Shown here piece by piece: positions 13,515 through 24,380 of a stretch of DNA of 64,000 bases (the stretch's first letter is position 1; each line of letters begins with the position of its first letter). The DNA comes from Malurus cyaneus samueli (lineage: Eukaryota; Chordata; Aves; Passeriformes; Maluridae), in assembly GCA_009741485.1 (NCBI GenBank), contig CM019227.1:12981655-13045654 (forward strand). Reading direction: 5' to 3'. Below the pieces are notes generated by a model. That model ran no database searches, was not told where the DNA came from, and was given only the letters and a program-made list of their open reading frames with translations. The position numbers and the translations under genes are program-made.

Positions 13515-13537
13515 GTGAGTAGAGGGGCCGTGAGGCC

Positions 13538-13627
13538 CGCAAACCGCCGAGCGGACCAGCGTCCCCGAGCCGCCCGCAACCCCGACCGGCACCGCGTTCC
13601 CCGATGCCGGCCCCGCAACCCCCGACG
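13538..13627. other. Unpaired spacer at palindrome centre
   Basis: About 90 bp, very GC-rich, found once in the window and not part of either arm. It contains a short hairpin: CCGGCA at 13586-13591 and TGCCGG at 13605-13610, with a 13-base loop. The hairpin is not centred on the large palindrome. If the NUBP1 donors on either side were used, this DNA would be the start of intron 2 for both copies, so at most one side can continue into ancestral intron sequence. Confidence 0.85.
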
Positions 13628-13651
13628 GGCCCCTCACGGCCCTCTACTCAC

Positions 13652-13752
13652 CCGGTCCGGCCCGGCCCCAGCCGGCGAGCGCAGAGCATCCTGGTTGGAC
13701 CATCCCTGGCAGAGCGGCCGCCCGCCCGCCTGGCGCGCCGGTCCCGGGCACT
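13652..13752 (-). pseudogene. NUBP1: NUBP1 exon 2, right arm, frameshifted
   Basis: Mirror of the left exon 2, with acceptor and GTGAGT donor kept but several one-base insertions and deletions inside (101 nt against 102). A direct reading still shows ECPG and LCQGW pieces, but the continuous C-X13-C-X2-C-X5-C motif is destroyed. The changes are scattered single bases in a GC-rich tract, which could be decay of a second copy or consensus errors in sequence that is hard to read. The damage alone does not prove a pseudogene. Confidence 0.75.
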
Positions 13753-13827
13753 CTGCAAGGGCAGCTGAAGCTGGGGCGAGTGCCGCGGGCGGAAGCGCGG
13801 TTCCCGCCCCGTCCGCCCGCCGCTCAC

Positions 13828-13856
13828 CCTCCGGGCGCCCGGGCCGCCTCCGCAAA
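13828..13856 (-). pseudogene. NUBP1: NUBP1 exon 1, right arm, start codon lost
   Basis: Mirror of the left exon 1. The initiation ATGG of the left arm reads TTG here, with one base missing, and further small changes shift the frame before the retained GTGAGC donor. No substitute in-frame ATG is evident in the exon. Confidence 0.7.
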
Positions 13857-13862
13857 GCGCTG

Positions 13863-13873
13863 CGTCACTTCCG
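13863..13873 (-). promoter_or_regulatory. NUBP1: ETS/CRE-like core promoter site of NUBP1, right copy
   Basis: Exact mirror of the left-arm CGGAAGTGACG site, read on the minus strand. It is unchanged although the adjoining start codon is lost in this arm. Confidence 0.5.
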
Positions 13874-13974
13874 CGCCGCGGGCGGACTCGGCCGCGAGTG
13901 CGCAACACTGCCGCCAGGGGGCGCTGGCCCCCGGACGGAAGCCGCTGAGGGATCGGAGCACTGAGGATCGGGTG

Positions 13975-14105
13975 GCACCGAGAGGGATCGGTGATAAACC
14001 CAGAGCCCGGTGACACACGCGCAACCCCGGTGACACAAGCGAACGCCCGTGAACCAACGACAGCCCGCTGACACCGGGAGCTTGCCGGTGACACGCAGGA
14101 GTCTG
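13975..14105. repeat. Short CpG-rich tandem motif upstream of NUBP1, right copy
   Basis: Mirror of the left-arm motif cluster, seen on the plus strand as repeated CCGGTGACAC. Same approximate number of units with small changes. Confidence 0.6.
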
Positions 14106-15992
14106 TCGAGGCGGTTCCGCTGATTCCCCGCCCGGCCGTGCGGACAGCCCGCGCACCCGCACTAGGGCCCGGGCAGCCCACGAGTTACGGCAGATCCAGT
14201 TCAGACAGCGGCGTGCAGTTAAAGCCAAGGTGGAATTTCTCCACAGAACGGCTTTAGGCAGAAATAATTGCCAAGGAAGGGCACGGAGCCATCCCGGTTC
14301 CGCAGGCTGGGTGTTGCGGGTGCCGGCCCATCCCGGGGCTGTGTGCCCGTACCCCGCTCGGCCGCTGGAAGGAGAGCCAGCTCCAGACACGGCTCCAATA
14401 CTGAGCCAGCTCCGGGCACAGCGCTGTCCGCTGCCAAGGAAAGAGTACACACTAATGCACTTCACTGGCGTGCTTCACCAGTTTCATACCCAGGAGATTA
14501 TGGATCATTCCAGTAAAATCGCGCTGTTGCGGTATTTCATGGCAATTCTGAGTATATTCATTCTATAGCTTGCTGATAGACAATTTCCATTAATTTAATG
14601 GGTACATTTATTTGGAAGATTATACTGCCTTAGCTTGGCCAATTTACTTCTGAGCAATTAGATAGTCACTGTGCTTGGTACGTAAAAAATAATAATTTTC
14701 CAAACCAAGGCAATGTGCACCAGCTTGTGATGCAGTCTGGGCTCTATTCCTGGCCACCTTATCCCAGTCACTGCTCCCTCCCTGTCTCTCCCATGGCTTC
14801 CTGAGCACAGCCTTGTCCTCTGTTCCACCAGTAACATCACAGCCTAGGAACTGAATTAAAGCGTATCAGTGATTATTCCTTGTGCTGCTCATCCCCCAGC
14901 TCGAGCTGGCAGTGCACCCATCAGGGAGCTCTGTGTGTAACCTGTGCACCGACTCCCCCAGAGAGTCCTGCTGAGGATACACCTCACCAACACTCAGCAA
15001 AAGGCAGTTCCTGCCTCAGAATGCTCCTACATCAAACCAAGCACTAAACCCCAGACCGTTTTTTTGTCTCAATAGGAGGACAACATTTTTCCAAGCCCTT
15101 GGACTATCTTTTCACCTTCCCGTTCATACTCCTATTACTGATAAAGTTCTCGTGATGCTCAAAGTCCCAACCATCAGCAAGAGCTGTCAGAATGACTGCT
15201 ACACCAGTAAAGCCATGGAGTCTAGTTGGAAAAACACCAGTGATAATCCCGGTTGGGGAGAAAGGCAGGCCAGGCAGTGGTTTTCCATGTTTCCACCTTA
15301 CAAAGCCTCCTCCTCATGCTTTGGCTGAGGGGATGCTGTAGAAAGGATATTTTCCTGTTCTGAGCACAGTTGGGAGCCTCAAGTACTCCCATTTCTGACC
15401 AATTAGTCCCAAAACTTGTTTATTTTAACATACAGGTTCTTAAGTTATTGGAGATCGTCTCACCTTGGAAATGAAGAGTATCTGATAATACTTGGAAAGG
15501 TACCAGCACATCCTGCTGTTAAATCTTTCTTTTTGAGAGAAAAATACTGCAAAGTAATCTTTTTTTGGAACACTGCACTTCAACAACTGCAAGCTTTTTA
15601 GAAAGAACACTATGGGAATAAAAAACCCCAAACCAAACACAAAACCAGTAACTGTTCATTCGCACCTACAAAAAAAAAAAAAAAGCTCAAAACAAAGCAA
15701 AACAGAAAACCTTACCAAAACAAACAAACAAAACCCTGAAAATGCAGAAAAAAAATCTGAAAGTACATTTAGTTAAGGTATTTGAGGGGCTTTGAAGTAT
15801 ATTTACCTCAGGTAAAAGCTCAACACCACTGGATACTTGTAGTCCAGTACTTACTTGCTCTGTAATTACCTTCCATGGGAAACTAATGAACAAAATATAT
15901 TTGGAAGAGGAGTAAAATGTTTCAAGCAAATTTAAATGTCTGTGGTAGGAGGAACTGGCCAGTAAGATATATCTGAGAAAGTTATACTGTAC

Positions 15993-16115
15993 CTTGCCCT
16001 TGAAAAAATTGGCTTGGTGTGAGACCACAGCCCAGTACAGCACTTTAGGTCTGTTCTTCCTGACCAACATATGGATTAGATTCACTGATGTCAGCAAGAC
16101 TTTCCACATTTTAAA
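15993..16115 (-). other. Possible 41-codon exon, right arm
   Basis: On the minus strand, an acceptor-like ACCTCAG precedes exactly 123 nt that are open in frame (FKMWKVLLTSVNLIHMLVRK then NRPKVLYWAVVSHQ), followed by AAG/GTACAG. The left-arm mirror at 11078-11200 is also 123 nt and open, with a few residue changes. The acceptor is weak and the open frame runs on past the donor, so chance is a serious alternative. No family recognised. Confidence 0.22.
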
Positions 16116-17578
16116 CTGAGGTACGTATCCAAATATTTTTCTTTTGGGTCCAGTAGATCATTTCCCATTCCCAAGGTTATATAGAATATTCCCCACAAAA
16201 AGCACAGAAAAGTAAATGTGAATTTCTTTCTCAGCACCCCTCTTCCTCTGAGCCAGCAAGGCTCACTTGGCAAACACCAGGCTTTAGAGTGTTTCAGAAT
16301 GGCATTTCTGGTTACCTTTGATCCTGTTCTACCCCCACATCAGGCAGAGTACTGGTAATACCAACTGACAAGTCCATCATGGAAACAGCAATATTTACTA
16401 AAAATGACAATATGCCTGCTGTCTTCCTGATGCTCTGGAAAGCAAGACTTTGATCTTACTTTATCCTTATTACTCTGATTCTACCCCAAGGCCTGCCAGA
16501 GAACTGAAGGGGCTGAAGAACTGAAGGGGCTGAAGTTACCAAAAAAATTCCTTGAGAGTGAGAAAGCAGCTGAGACAGGAGTATGAGTGGCTCCTGTAGC
16601 CTTCCTTCCCTTTGCATCCTCCCTGCTGTAGTAGGAGCCTGAGTGAGCACAGGCCCTCCCCTTCCATTTGAGAATGAAGTAGGAAGAAGTGGCTTCTCTC
16701 TGGCAGGGCTCTGCTTTTCCTCGGTGTCAGACCCTCCTCCATCAGGGTTGCTGTTGGAGGGCAGCAGTGGCACCCGAGCAGGGCTGTGCAGTGAGCTGGG
16801 TTTCTCAGAGATAGCTATGCTGCAGCTGGCTCCTCACCCTCCAACTCCCCCGTGCACTGTCCCCTCTGGTTTTGATTTACACTGTTCTGTGCCTTTCAGG
16901 TACTAAAACCACATCAAATCCAATACAAATCCAGCTGAGGTACAGGAAAGTGCAGTGCAGCAAACAGCACACCAGTATCCATTACTACATGTACTGTCTG
17001 TAAAAGAGCTTACTGAGACATTAGTGCACATGGTACAGCCTTAGTGTTACAGACTGACAGAAAATGAGGGACTAAAATGCTCAATTGTATTGCAGTTTAA
17101 AACCAGTTGAGTAGCAGGAGCCTCATCAGTCCAAGAGCTGTGGCAGCAGCAGCGCAGTTTGCAATAGAGGGCAGTGTGTCTGTGCTAATGCCTTGTCAGT
17201 TCACTATCACTAACACAGCACAACTCCAATGGCCAATGTACTTCACCACCTCAAATGATAACGACTCTGTCTTGTTGGAAGGAGGAAAAATAATCAGTTT
17301 TATTTGTTTACTTATGTTCTGTTTTTCATTAAAAGATCACCTCATTCACTACTGAAACGAGGCATATCCGAAGGAAACTTGGCAGGCATTCTGCTGACTC
17401 TAGCACCACTACCTACATTTAGGATTAGCAATGAATAAAATTATTCTTGTCAGCTCTAGTAAATGCAGATTCATGTGGATAAGTTTTGCAGCCCTTTTCC
17501 TTTCTCACCATCCATTACCCAGAGAAACTACATTTTTCATTAAATTTTCCTGAAACCATTTGGCAGTCTGAGACATAC

Positions 17579-17643
17579 CTGCAGCACTCAGGAGCAGAGC
17601 AATTGCGTTCTGCTTCAACAGACTCAGATCGATAAATTAGAGT
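17579..17643 (-). other. Possible small exon, right arm
   Basis: On the minus strand a T-rich acceptor (CTGCTTTTTCAG) is followed by 65 nt, open in one frame (TLIYRSESVEAERNCSAPECC), and a strong CAG/GTATGT donor. The left arm has the same layout at 9560-9625 with one extra C. It could belong to the same unknown gene as the block at 24381-24573, but the phases are not directly compatible, so another exon would be needed between them. The opposite strand also shows a coiled-coil-like reading, which I could not tie to TEKT5. Confidence 0.3.
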
Positions 17644-18408
17644 CTGAAAAAGCAGTGTTAAAGAACAGATTAAGTACGAAGTATTTCAGATAGTCAAGAT
17701 GGAAACCTACTTAGAAATTTATTTTTCTGATGAGAAAATGAATATAATCCATCAAGCCATAGGGGAGGCGGGAAACACCCCAACCCCAAATATTCTGCAG
17801 AAAATAGACCAAAATTATCTGGCTCAGTAGCTGTGAACAGTGCCAGCTCAGGTTCACTATACTGATTTATACATTTTACTATTGTATCAGGTTTGCCTGA
17901 AACTTTTTAGGGCAGCTTCCTAAATAAGTGTGCAGCACTAAGGAATTCCAAGTCATTTAGGAAGGTCGCTACTTCAGTTTGGAGACAGAAATACAGGAAT
18001 ACCCTATGAAAAACTGAAAAAAAAAAAGGCTAGTAAGAAAACACTACTGACAAAATCAAAATTAACTTTTTCCATCCCTAAATATTTACCATCAGTGTTC
18101 AACTAAAATCTAGAGTAAATGTGAAACTAAAAAATAGTGACTTATCTCTGCAGAGTTTAATGTGCAGGTGTAATTCTTAGAATAAAGTTTTGTGTGGAGA
18201 AAGAGTACTTAATGCAGACAAAAGTTTGTCTCAGCCTTTCAAATGTATACAGAATACCCTAAATACGTGGGTACTGATCTAGCAGGCAAAGCAGGCATTA
18301 AAGAAATGGTGAATTTAACTCCAAAGAGAGAAGCTTACACCACACCAGCAGTTTTGAAGCCAGGGGCTCAGGCTGCAAGTTATTTTAAATCCCTGATGAG
18401 TGTTTCAG

Positions 18409-18619
18409 TTCCTGGATCGTGGGCTAAATTCAATGGAGACAATATCAGGTGCTCTCAACAGGCGGGGGCCAGCTCTGTCATGCTCTGAGAGGATGCAGAA
18501 GTTGGACTGGAGTGCACATCTGAGAAGAAATTGAATCATTTCATCTGTATTAACTTGAGCTTTAATAATCCTGTTGCTGAAGTAGCAGATGCAAATAGCA
18601 GTCTCCAAAGACAACTGAG
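18409..18619 (+). pseudogene. TEKT5: TEKT5 exon relic, right arm
   Basis: This 211-nt block sits between an AG acceptor (GTGTTTCAG at 18400-18408) and a GTAAGA donor at 18620. It reads VPGSWAKFNGDNIRCSQ near its start and NLSFNNPVAEVADANSSLQ near its end. These align without gaps to the tektin region that in human TEKT5 reads VPETWAKFSNDNI and, 40-odd residues later, NLAFNARISEV. Tektins are coiled-coil filament proteins inside the doublet microtubules of cilia and sperm flagella. The only frame break is TGA at 18486-18488, where tektins have an Arg, so a CGA-to-TGA change is likely. Orientation (divergent from NUBP1) and distance fit the NUBP1-TEKT5 gene order of other vertebrates. I found no other convincing TEKT5 exon in the window. 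Confidence 0.72.
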
Positions 18620-21600
18620 GTAAGATTCACTAAGCTTGGCAGCTGCATATTATCTTATTATACCCAAAAGGCATAGAAATGTTCTGTAGCACTTATATAT
18701 TTCCTGAAAAAGCACGTCCTCAAAAGATACACTTGTATTCCTTTTCCTGGAACTGCCTGTGCCTCACACGGCCTGAGAGGAGCTGGCTCACAGATGGCAG
18801 GGTTTTACAAGGAACCTCACAGCATCTATCCAGAATCACATAAATGGTCATCTTCATTTACAACTTATATCTTTAAAGTGGGGAAAGATATCTTAGATGG
18901 TATTTTTTTTCTATTTTACATGAATTGATGATACTCCCTGGCCATTTCCTTACATAAAAATTGTACATTAATTCTTTATTTTCTTAAACAGTCAACGAAC
19001 TTCGGAAAGTGTGCAAATAAAAAGACCCACAAAAACATATTTATCTGTTTTAGAGGAAGAAGATGACTAAACTTTGGCACTTTTATTTTGCAGCAACCAG
19101 GGGAGAGCCCTAAATCAACTAAAATTTAGAAGTATTTACATACAGAATGCCATTAGTCTATACTTGACACCTAAGTTCCAAGTTACCCTTGCCTTTTGAT
19201 AAATACATTTCCATATCTTTACCTTGAATGTTGGCCTGGTTCTGGTCAGAAACAGTCTAATATTTCAAAGTGGGTCACAGTGAACTTTTCAAACATTTCA
19301 AAAAGTTCTGCTCTTGTCTTCCTATTATACAAAGCAGAAATGGCACAGAAGACAGACCTGTATTAATCTCTGTATTGCCTTTGCAGTAAATTTTCACTAA
19401 AATAAGATGTGTTGGAAGTATATTAATTGAATTTTGAAACATATATGCTGAAATTAACCTGAAAGTTAACCTTTGTACTGACAGATAAAATTTTGTTAAG
19501 CAGCAATACTCATCTCTTACTCTCACACAGCTCCACTCAGATTTCTGGAAGTTCTTCCATTAAGATTCCTTCTCTTACAGAGCAGTCTCAAGTTCATTTT
19601 TAAATGCACACATTTGGAAACAATAGAGCTTTCCTGCAATTCTATTTGTCATAAGTAGTTTAAGATGTTTTCAGTTTATTTTTAGGGACTCTTAGGAAAG
19701 TTCAAACTAACCTAAATAACCAAACTAAGCTAAATGTGTATAAGTTCACAGCACATAAATATGTTTTCTTTTTCTTTTTTTCCCTCCCTGTCTACAAAGC
19801 ATGAAAGATAAATTATTTTCCTAGCTAAGCAGGCTAGCTCCATAAAATGAGAGGAAAATTAACATAGTAATGATTTTCTTTCTTGTAAGCAAGAAAAGCT
19901 GTTATTTTAAGGATGTCTCAAGCCCATTTTGGAATGAAAAATACTTTTCTGATCTGTGAAACAGCAAAATCTTTTCTAGACCAAAAAAATCCAACCAAAA
20001 CTCAGCCCCAAAACAACACACAGTGATCTTGCAAACATTTAAAACCAGCACCCTGAAAAAAGAAAGAATGAAAAACTACATAAGAGAATAATGTGACTAT
20101 GGTAATGATCTAAAAATGATCCTATGATGAAATGGCACATTATCTTCCATTTATATCCTTTGCACATAAAAATCTATGATTAATTGATCTTCATTGATTC
20201 TGGGCTTAATCTTAGTCATAACAATGTGAGGTTCATCCAGAGTTTGGATGGTGGAACCCAGGAAATATGAGGTGCTGGAGGCAGAAGCCCAGAAACCCCA
20301 ATGAAGTGTTGGCAAGGGTTAGGTCACAAACCCAAGAAGGCATTACAGTTCCTCTGTATTTCATCATCACTGGGCTCAGAGCATGTGGTCATTTGGGTTA
20401 AAAATATTCTGAGGAGTTTAATCATAGCCTCAGACACAAAACTGCTCTTGGACCACATCTTTAGACTGGTGAACAGAAAATACATGTATGCATGAGTCAT
20501 GCAGAAGTGACATTGGCATCAACATGTCCCAAGAAACACTCAGTTTATGCCAAAAGATGTTATGGTAAATGTAAAATACACAAATCTTATGGAAAAGAAG
20601 GAAAACCTTTAATCATGGTGCCAGCCCTCATTAATACATTTGCATCTCCTTTCCACAAAGTTAATATTAGCAATAAATAGTTACCTTGGCTTCAGTCTCC
20701 TGGAAGCAACCAATAGGGCAGGATGCTGTGACATGTTTACCTAGTCCAGTGTTTTTACCATGGCTAAGCAGAAGATTATTCCTGCCCTGGGAGCACAGGG
20801 ATCGGAAAGATGCTAGAAAAACATGTACATATTAAATAAAACCATAAAAATATATCTACCCACTCTGATAAACAAGTCACCACAATTCGGAGTATTTCCA
20901 CTCAGCTCACTGAGAATGCTTTTAGAAACAGCTCCATTGTGTTGGGGATTTTTTATCCCTGGGGTGTGGAAAGGCAATATATTTTATCAATATAGGAGGG
21001 AATTACACTCTTAACTTCCCTGTTTGTCTGGTATATTTTTACTTTCTAACTGAAGAGACGTCAGTATTTTGTTTTAGTAGGTTACTCCTCAGAATGTGTC
21101 TGTGGCATGACACTAAAAACTGTCAGGTTAATTTCATATTAGAGATCCGGGCTATGCTTGCAGCCTGGATATTGCAAGTTATCATAGCTTCACTTTGAAA
21201 TAATGTGGCATATATCCTAAAATTAATTGTGAAATCAGTCATGAGTACACTATTTATTCAGTTAAGCGTAACATCAACAAATATTAAATTTTGCAAAATA
21301 ATTTAGGTGAAATATGGAAACATGGGTGGAAAATACTTAGCAAAACTGACGGAGAGGCAAAATATTAAAGGAATTTACAAATGAGGAGGCACAAGTATGT
21401 TCCTCCCACCAGATTACCTGGTTGCTGCTTTTTGCATTCAGATAGTAAACAGTGAGCTAACCTCAGAACCAACAAAGAAGCAAAGCCAGGCTGGTTTTTT
21501 TTTTTTTTTTAGAAGTGCTTATGTTGTACATAAGCCCACTCTGAGTACATGATGGAACTTGTGTGATTGCTCTCAGTCCAACTGCTTCAGCCTACAGAAA

Positions 21601-21997
21601 TCACAGCCTTGGTGGAATGAGAGGGCACAGGAGCAGTTTTCTCCATGCTCCCAAGAAGGCTGCAGCACAAAACTTTCCTCATGTCCTGGAAGGGAAAGTT
21701 TCTGGCTGGGCAGCTGCTGGGCCAGTGCCTCCCCACGCTCTCTTAGGAACATGCTGCTCAGCAGTTGTTGTGTTTGCTTCCTGCCTTTGGAGGTCATCCA
21801 GAAATGACGCAGGCTGGTGCAACGCTGTCTGGTGATCCTCCCCACCAATCCCTTCCTCTACAGCAGATTATCTAAACCATTTCAGCCAATGTGTGGTCAG
21901 AGTGAGTAATCGAAAACTCTTTGAACAAAGCTTCTGTGATGCATTGGAGGTGGTGCCCCTAAGGCCATTTTTCTTTGTATGTCTTAAATGTCAGTGC

Positions 21998-22002
<5 letters not shown>

Positions 22003-22031
<29 letters not shown>
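22003..22031. repeat. Poly-A run, right arm
   Basis: Nearly 30 A in a row, the mirror of the poly-T run near 5249 but clearly longer. Confidence 0.8.
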
Positions 22032-22033
<2 letters not shown>

Positions 22034-24380
22034 CAAGAGCGCACAATGAAGCTAACCCACATCCACACACATGCAGCCAGGCAAGGCTTGAAGATGGGTG
22101 CATAGTTACATGTTTCAATTTTGAGTCCACAGCCAGGTTAAACATTATTTTCCTTGGTTGTGTATAATGTGCTTGCAGACATTTTCTTGCAGACAACATT
22201 TAATTTCATCCTCTTCTTTAACTTTATTAGAAATAATTGAGTGTAAGACAGCCTATAACCTATCCCCATTCACCAAATCAATTCAATTCAATTCATTGAA
22301 TTGACTCCTGATCACAGGCCAGGCAGTGTCAGCATGGTGACTGCATCACATGCTTACCACAACATGAGCACGTGTGCAACCTGCAGCATCGCTCTGAGAG
22401 CTGCTTTCAGTGTCCTGGTTCATTGCTGAGTGCTCTGGACTATTTTAATTGCACTGTTTCATGGTTAGGTTTGTTTCATGAAGATGAATCACCATTTCCA
22501 GCTGCTGCCCAAGAGAGAAAGTGTTGCCACCACCACAGAGCAAAGGCTGAACCACAAAGTTCCTATCCAAAATCTGAACCACTAGAGGTCCTCTGTTCCA
22601 CTAGAAGGAGAAAACGAGTAACCCGTTCAATACTCTCTGAAACTGAGACATAACTGTGCCCAGTTCTCACTGGGCTGAGAAACGTGCTGCTTTGTTTCAT
22701 TGATTTTACTTTGAATTGTACTTTTTTATTGGAAAGAAATGAATGTATTTACAATATGCTCTCAGTTTGAAATCGCATTAATGTAAGAGGCCAACATCCT
22801 CACAAGTCCCAAAACCAGAGCCACAGCAGCCCAGGCTTTGGCTCTGCCACAGGCACCGAGGCACAGCATGGGAAACACGGCTGTGCTGACAGGGGTGTAA
22901 CATAAACACAGGAAAGGAGGACCTGCTGAGCACAGGGTGACCTCTGAAAGCACTGCAGATCCTTTGCCTCACAGCCTTGGTAGATCCCCACAGGTTGCTG
23001 GCTTTGGTTAGCAATGAAGGGGGACAGTGGGAGCAATGGATAGGACTGACAGGCTTGTAAACCTCTCCCTGACACACATCTGCTTACCACTGCTGTCTGC
23101 GAGCTGGACCTCACCTCTGCAATGGACAGGACACACCATATAAAAGAATCAACTCCTGACAACAGCACAAGTTACCCAAACTTGGCTTCTGAGCAGCAGA
23201 AGGCAAAAATCCTTGGTGTTCTCAGGGAAAAGGAAGGATGTGGGCTTGGTATCTAGTCAATATTTAATGTCATTAAGTCTCCTTCTGTAACCAGTAAAAT
23301 TATAGACAAGATATAAAACAATGTTTCCAACAATGCTCTTTTACGATAATTAATTCGTTTGCAATGCAAGCAGCTACCGAAGTGCAGTAAATTACCTACA
23401 TAAACATTTCCTCTAAATCACAGCTAGCTTACAGTGATTATCTGATTAAGAAGAACCATGGCAGAATTAAATTATAGGGAGAAATTTACTGCCATTATCT
23501 TCACTTCTTCCATACTGTCTTCCCTCTATACCAAACAAGATTTTTTCCCCTGCAGTCTGTAATTAGTAAAGGCTTTTTTTGGAGGGTAAAGGATGTCTCA
23601 AGCCAGCTCTGTGGTGAGAAACTACCTGGACACAAAGGACTTAGTACAATGTGGAAAAGTGGCTTCAAATGCTCACTTGTGTTCACAGGTTGCTGCTTCA
23701 GGGCCCGAAGTGATTCATCTACTGCAACACTGCTTTGCTGTCAGGGCTGAGTGGGTTTGGGCAGTGCTAGCCAGGAGATCTTTCTCACTGCTCCACTATA
23801 CAGTGTCAACAAGCCCTTCAGGATTTGGACTGGGATAGAGGCTCCTGGCATTCTTAACTCTTTGGGTTTTGTCTATAAATAACCTTTCAGCAGCAGGAAT
23901 TAATTCAATTTTCAAACCATATACATCATTAGCCAATCCGGTACAACTCAGTGTGCAGACAAGATCTAAATAGCAGCGTAATTTAAATCACATTATGCTG
24001 TTTTTAGGGGTTGTCCATAAATTAGATTTCTTAAACTTCATGCTCTGCTCTATTCTGTCACAAAATATTGTTTTAGATCCAGATTCTTTAATGTCCATTT
24101 GAATAGAGTTTTATTTGCATGGCTTTTCATATCACATAAATCATGCCTGTTCTAGGTGCAGGAGTTCAGCTGCAAAAAATCAGAAAAAGCTGCTTATACT
24201 GGAGCATTCACTTAGCAGCTACATTTACTATGGAAGCAGATAATTTGTAACTTCTGGTACCATCACACAATCAATTAGGTAGGCAAATTAGGTATAATCA
24301 TTTTATTAAAAAAACTCCAACAAAGGGAACAAAACAAGATAGCCTTGAATATTAATACACAACTCCAGTTTTATACTCAC

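Larger units (their letters stand above)
1..13537 (+). repeat. Left arm of giant inverted repeat
   Basis: This arm is the reverse complement of 13628-27339. Paired anchors I matched by eye are 1 with 27339, 4501 with 22788, 6001 with 21263, 10011 with 17195 and 13537 with 13628. The sum of paired coordinates falls smoothly from 27340 to 27165, so the left arm is about 175 bp shorter, through many small deletions rather than one large one. In a 350-bp stretch near 4.2-4.5 kb I count roughly nine differences. In the first 500 bp the differences are several times denser and mostly one-base indels in both directions. The arm begins inside or at the window edge, so its true outer boundary is not visible. 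Both real duplication and an assembly fold-back remain possible. Confidence 0.97.
12720..14450. promoter_or_regulatory. CpG island over the palindrome centre
   Basis: This stretch is strongly GC-rich and dense in CpG, in contrast to the AT-rich DNA outside it. It is two mirrored copies of one island, each covering the NUBP1 promoter, first two exons and about 600 bp upstream. Long open frames cross it in several frames on both strands because stop codons are rare in such composition; I do not treat those as genes. Confidence 0.85.

Noticed and set aside
12696..13964. 422-codon plus-strand open frame across the palindrome centre
   Set aside because: It lies in the CpG island where stops are rare, crosses both mirrored copies and the spacer, and is rich in Arg, Pro, Ala and Gly without any domain. 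It overlaps the real NUBP1 exons in another frame.
13824..14465. 213-codon minus-strand open frame upstream of NUBP1 in the right arm
   Set aside because: Same compositional effect. The left-arm counterpart diverges by frameshift and no protein family is recognisable.
17584..17690. Plus-strand reading with QEQ and IDKLESEKAVLKNRL as a second TEKT5 exon
   Set aside because: Coiled-coil flavour only; it needs a gap to align, lacks a good donor, and the opposite strand has better splice sites.
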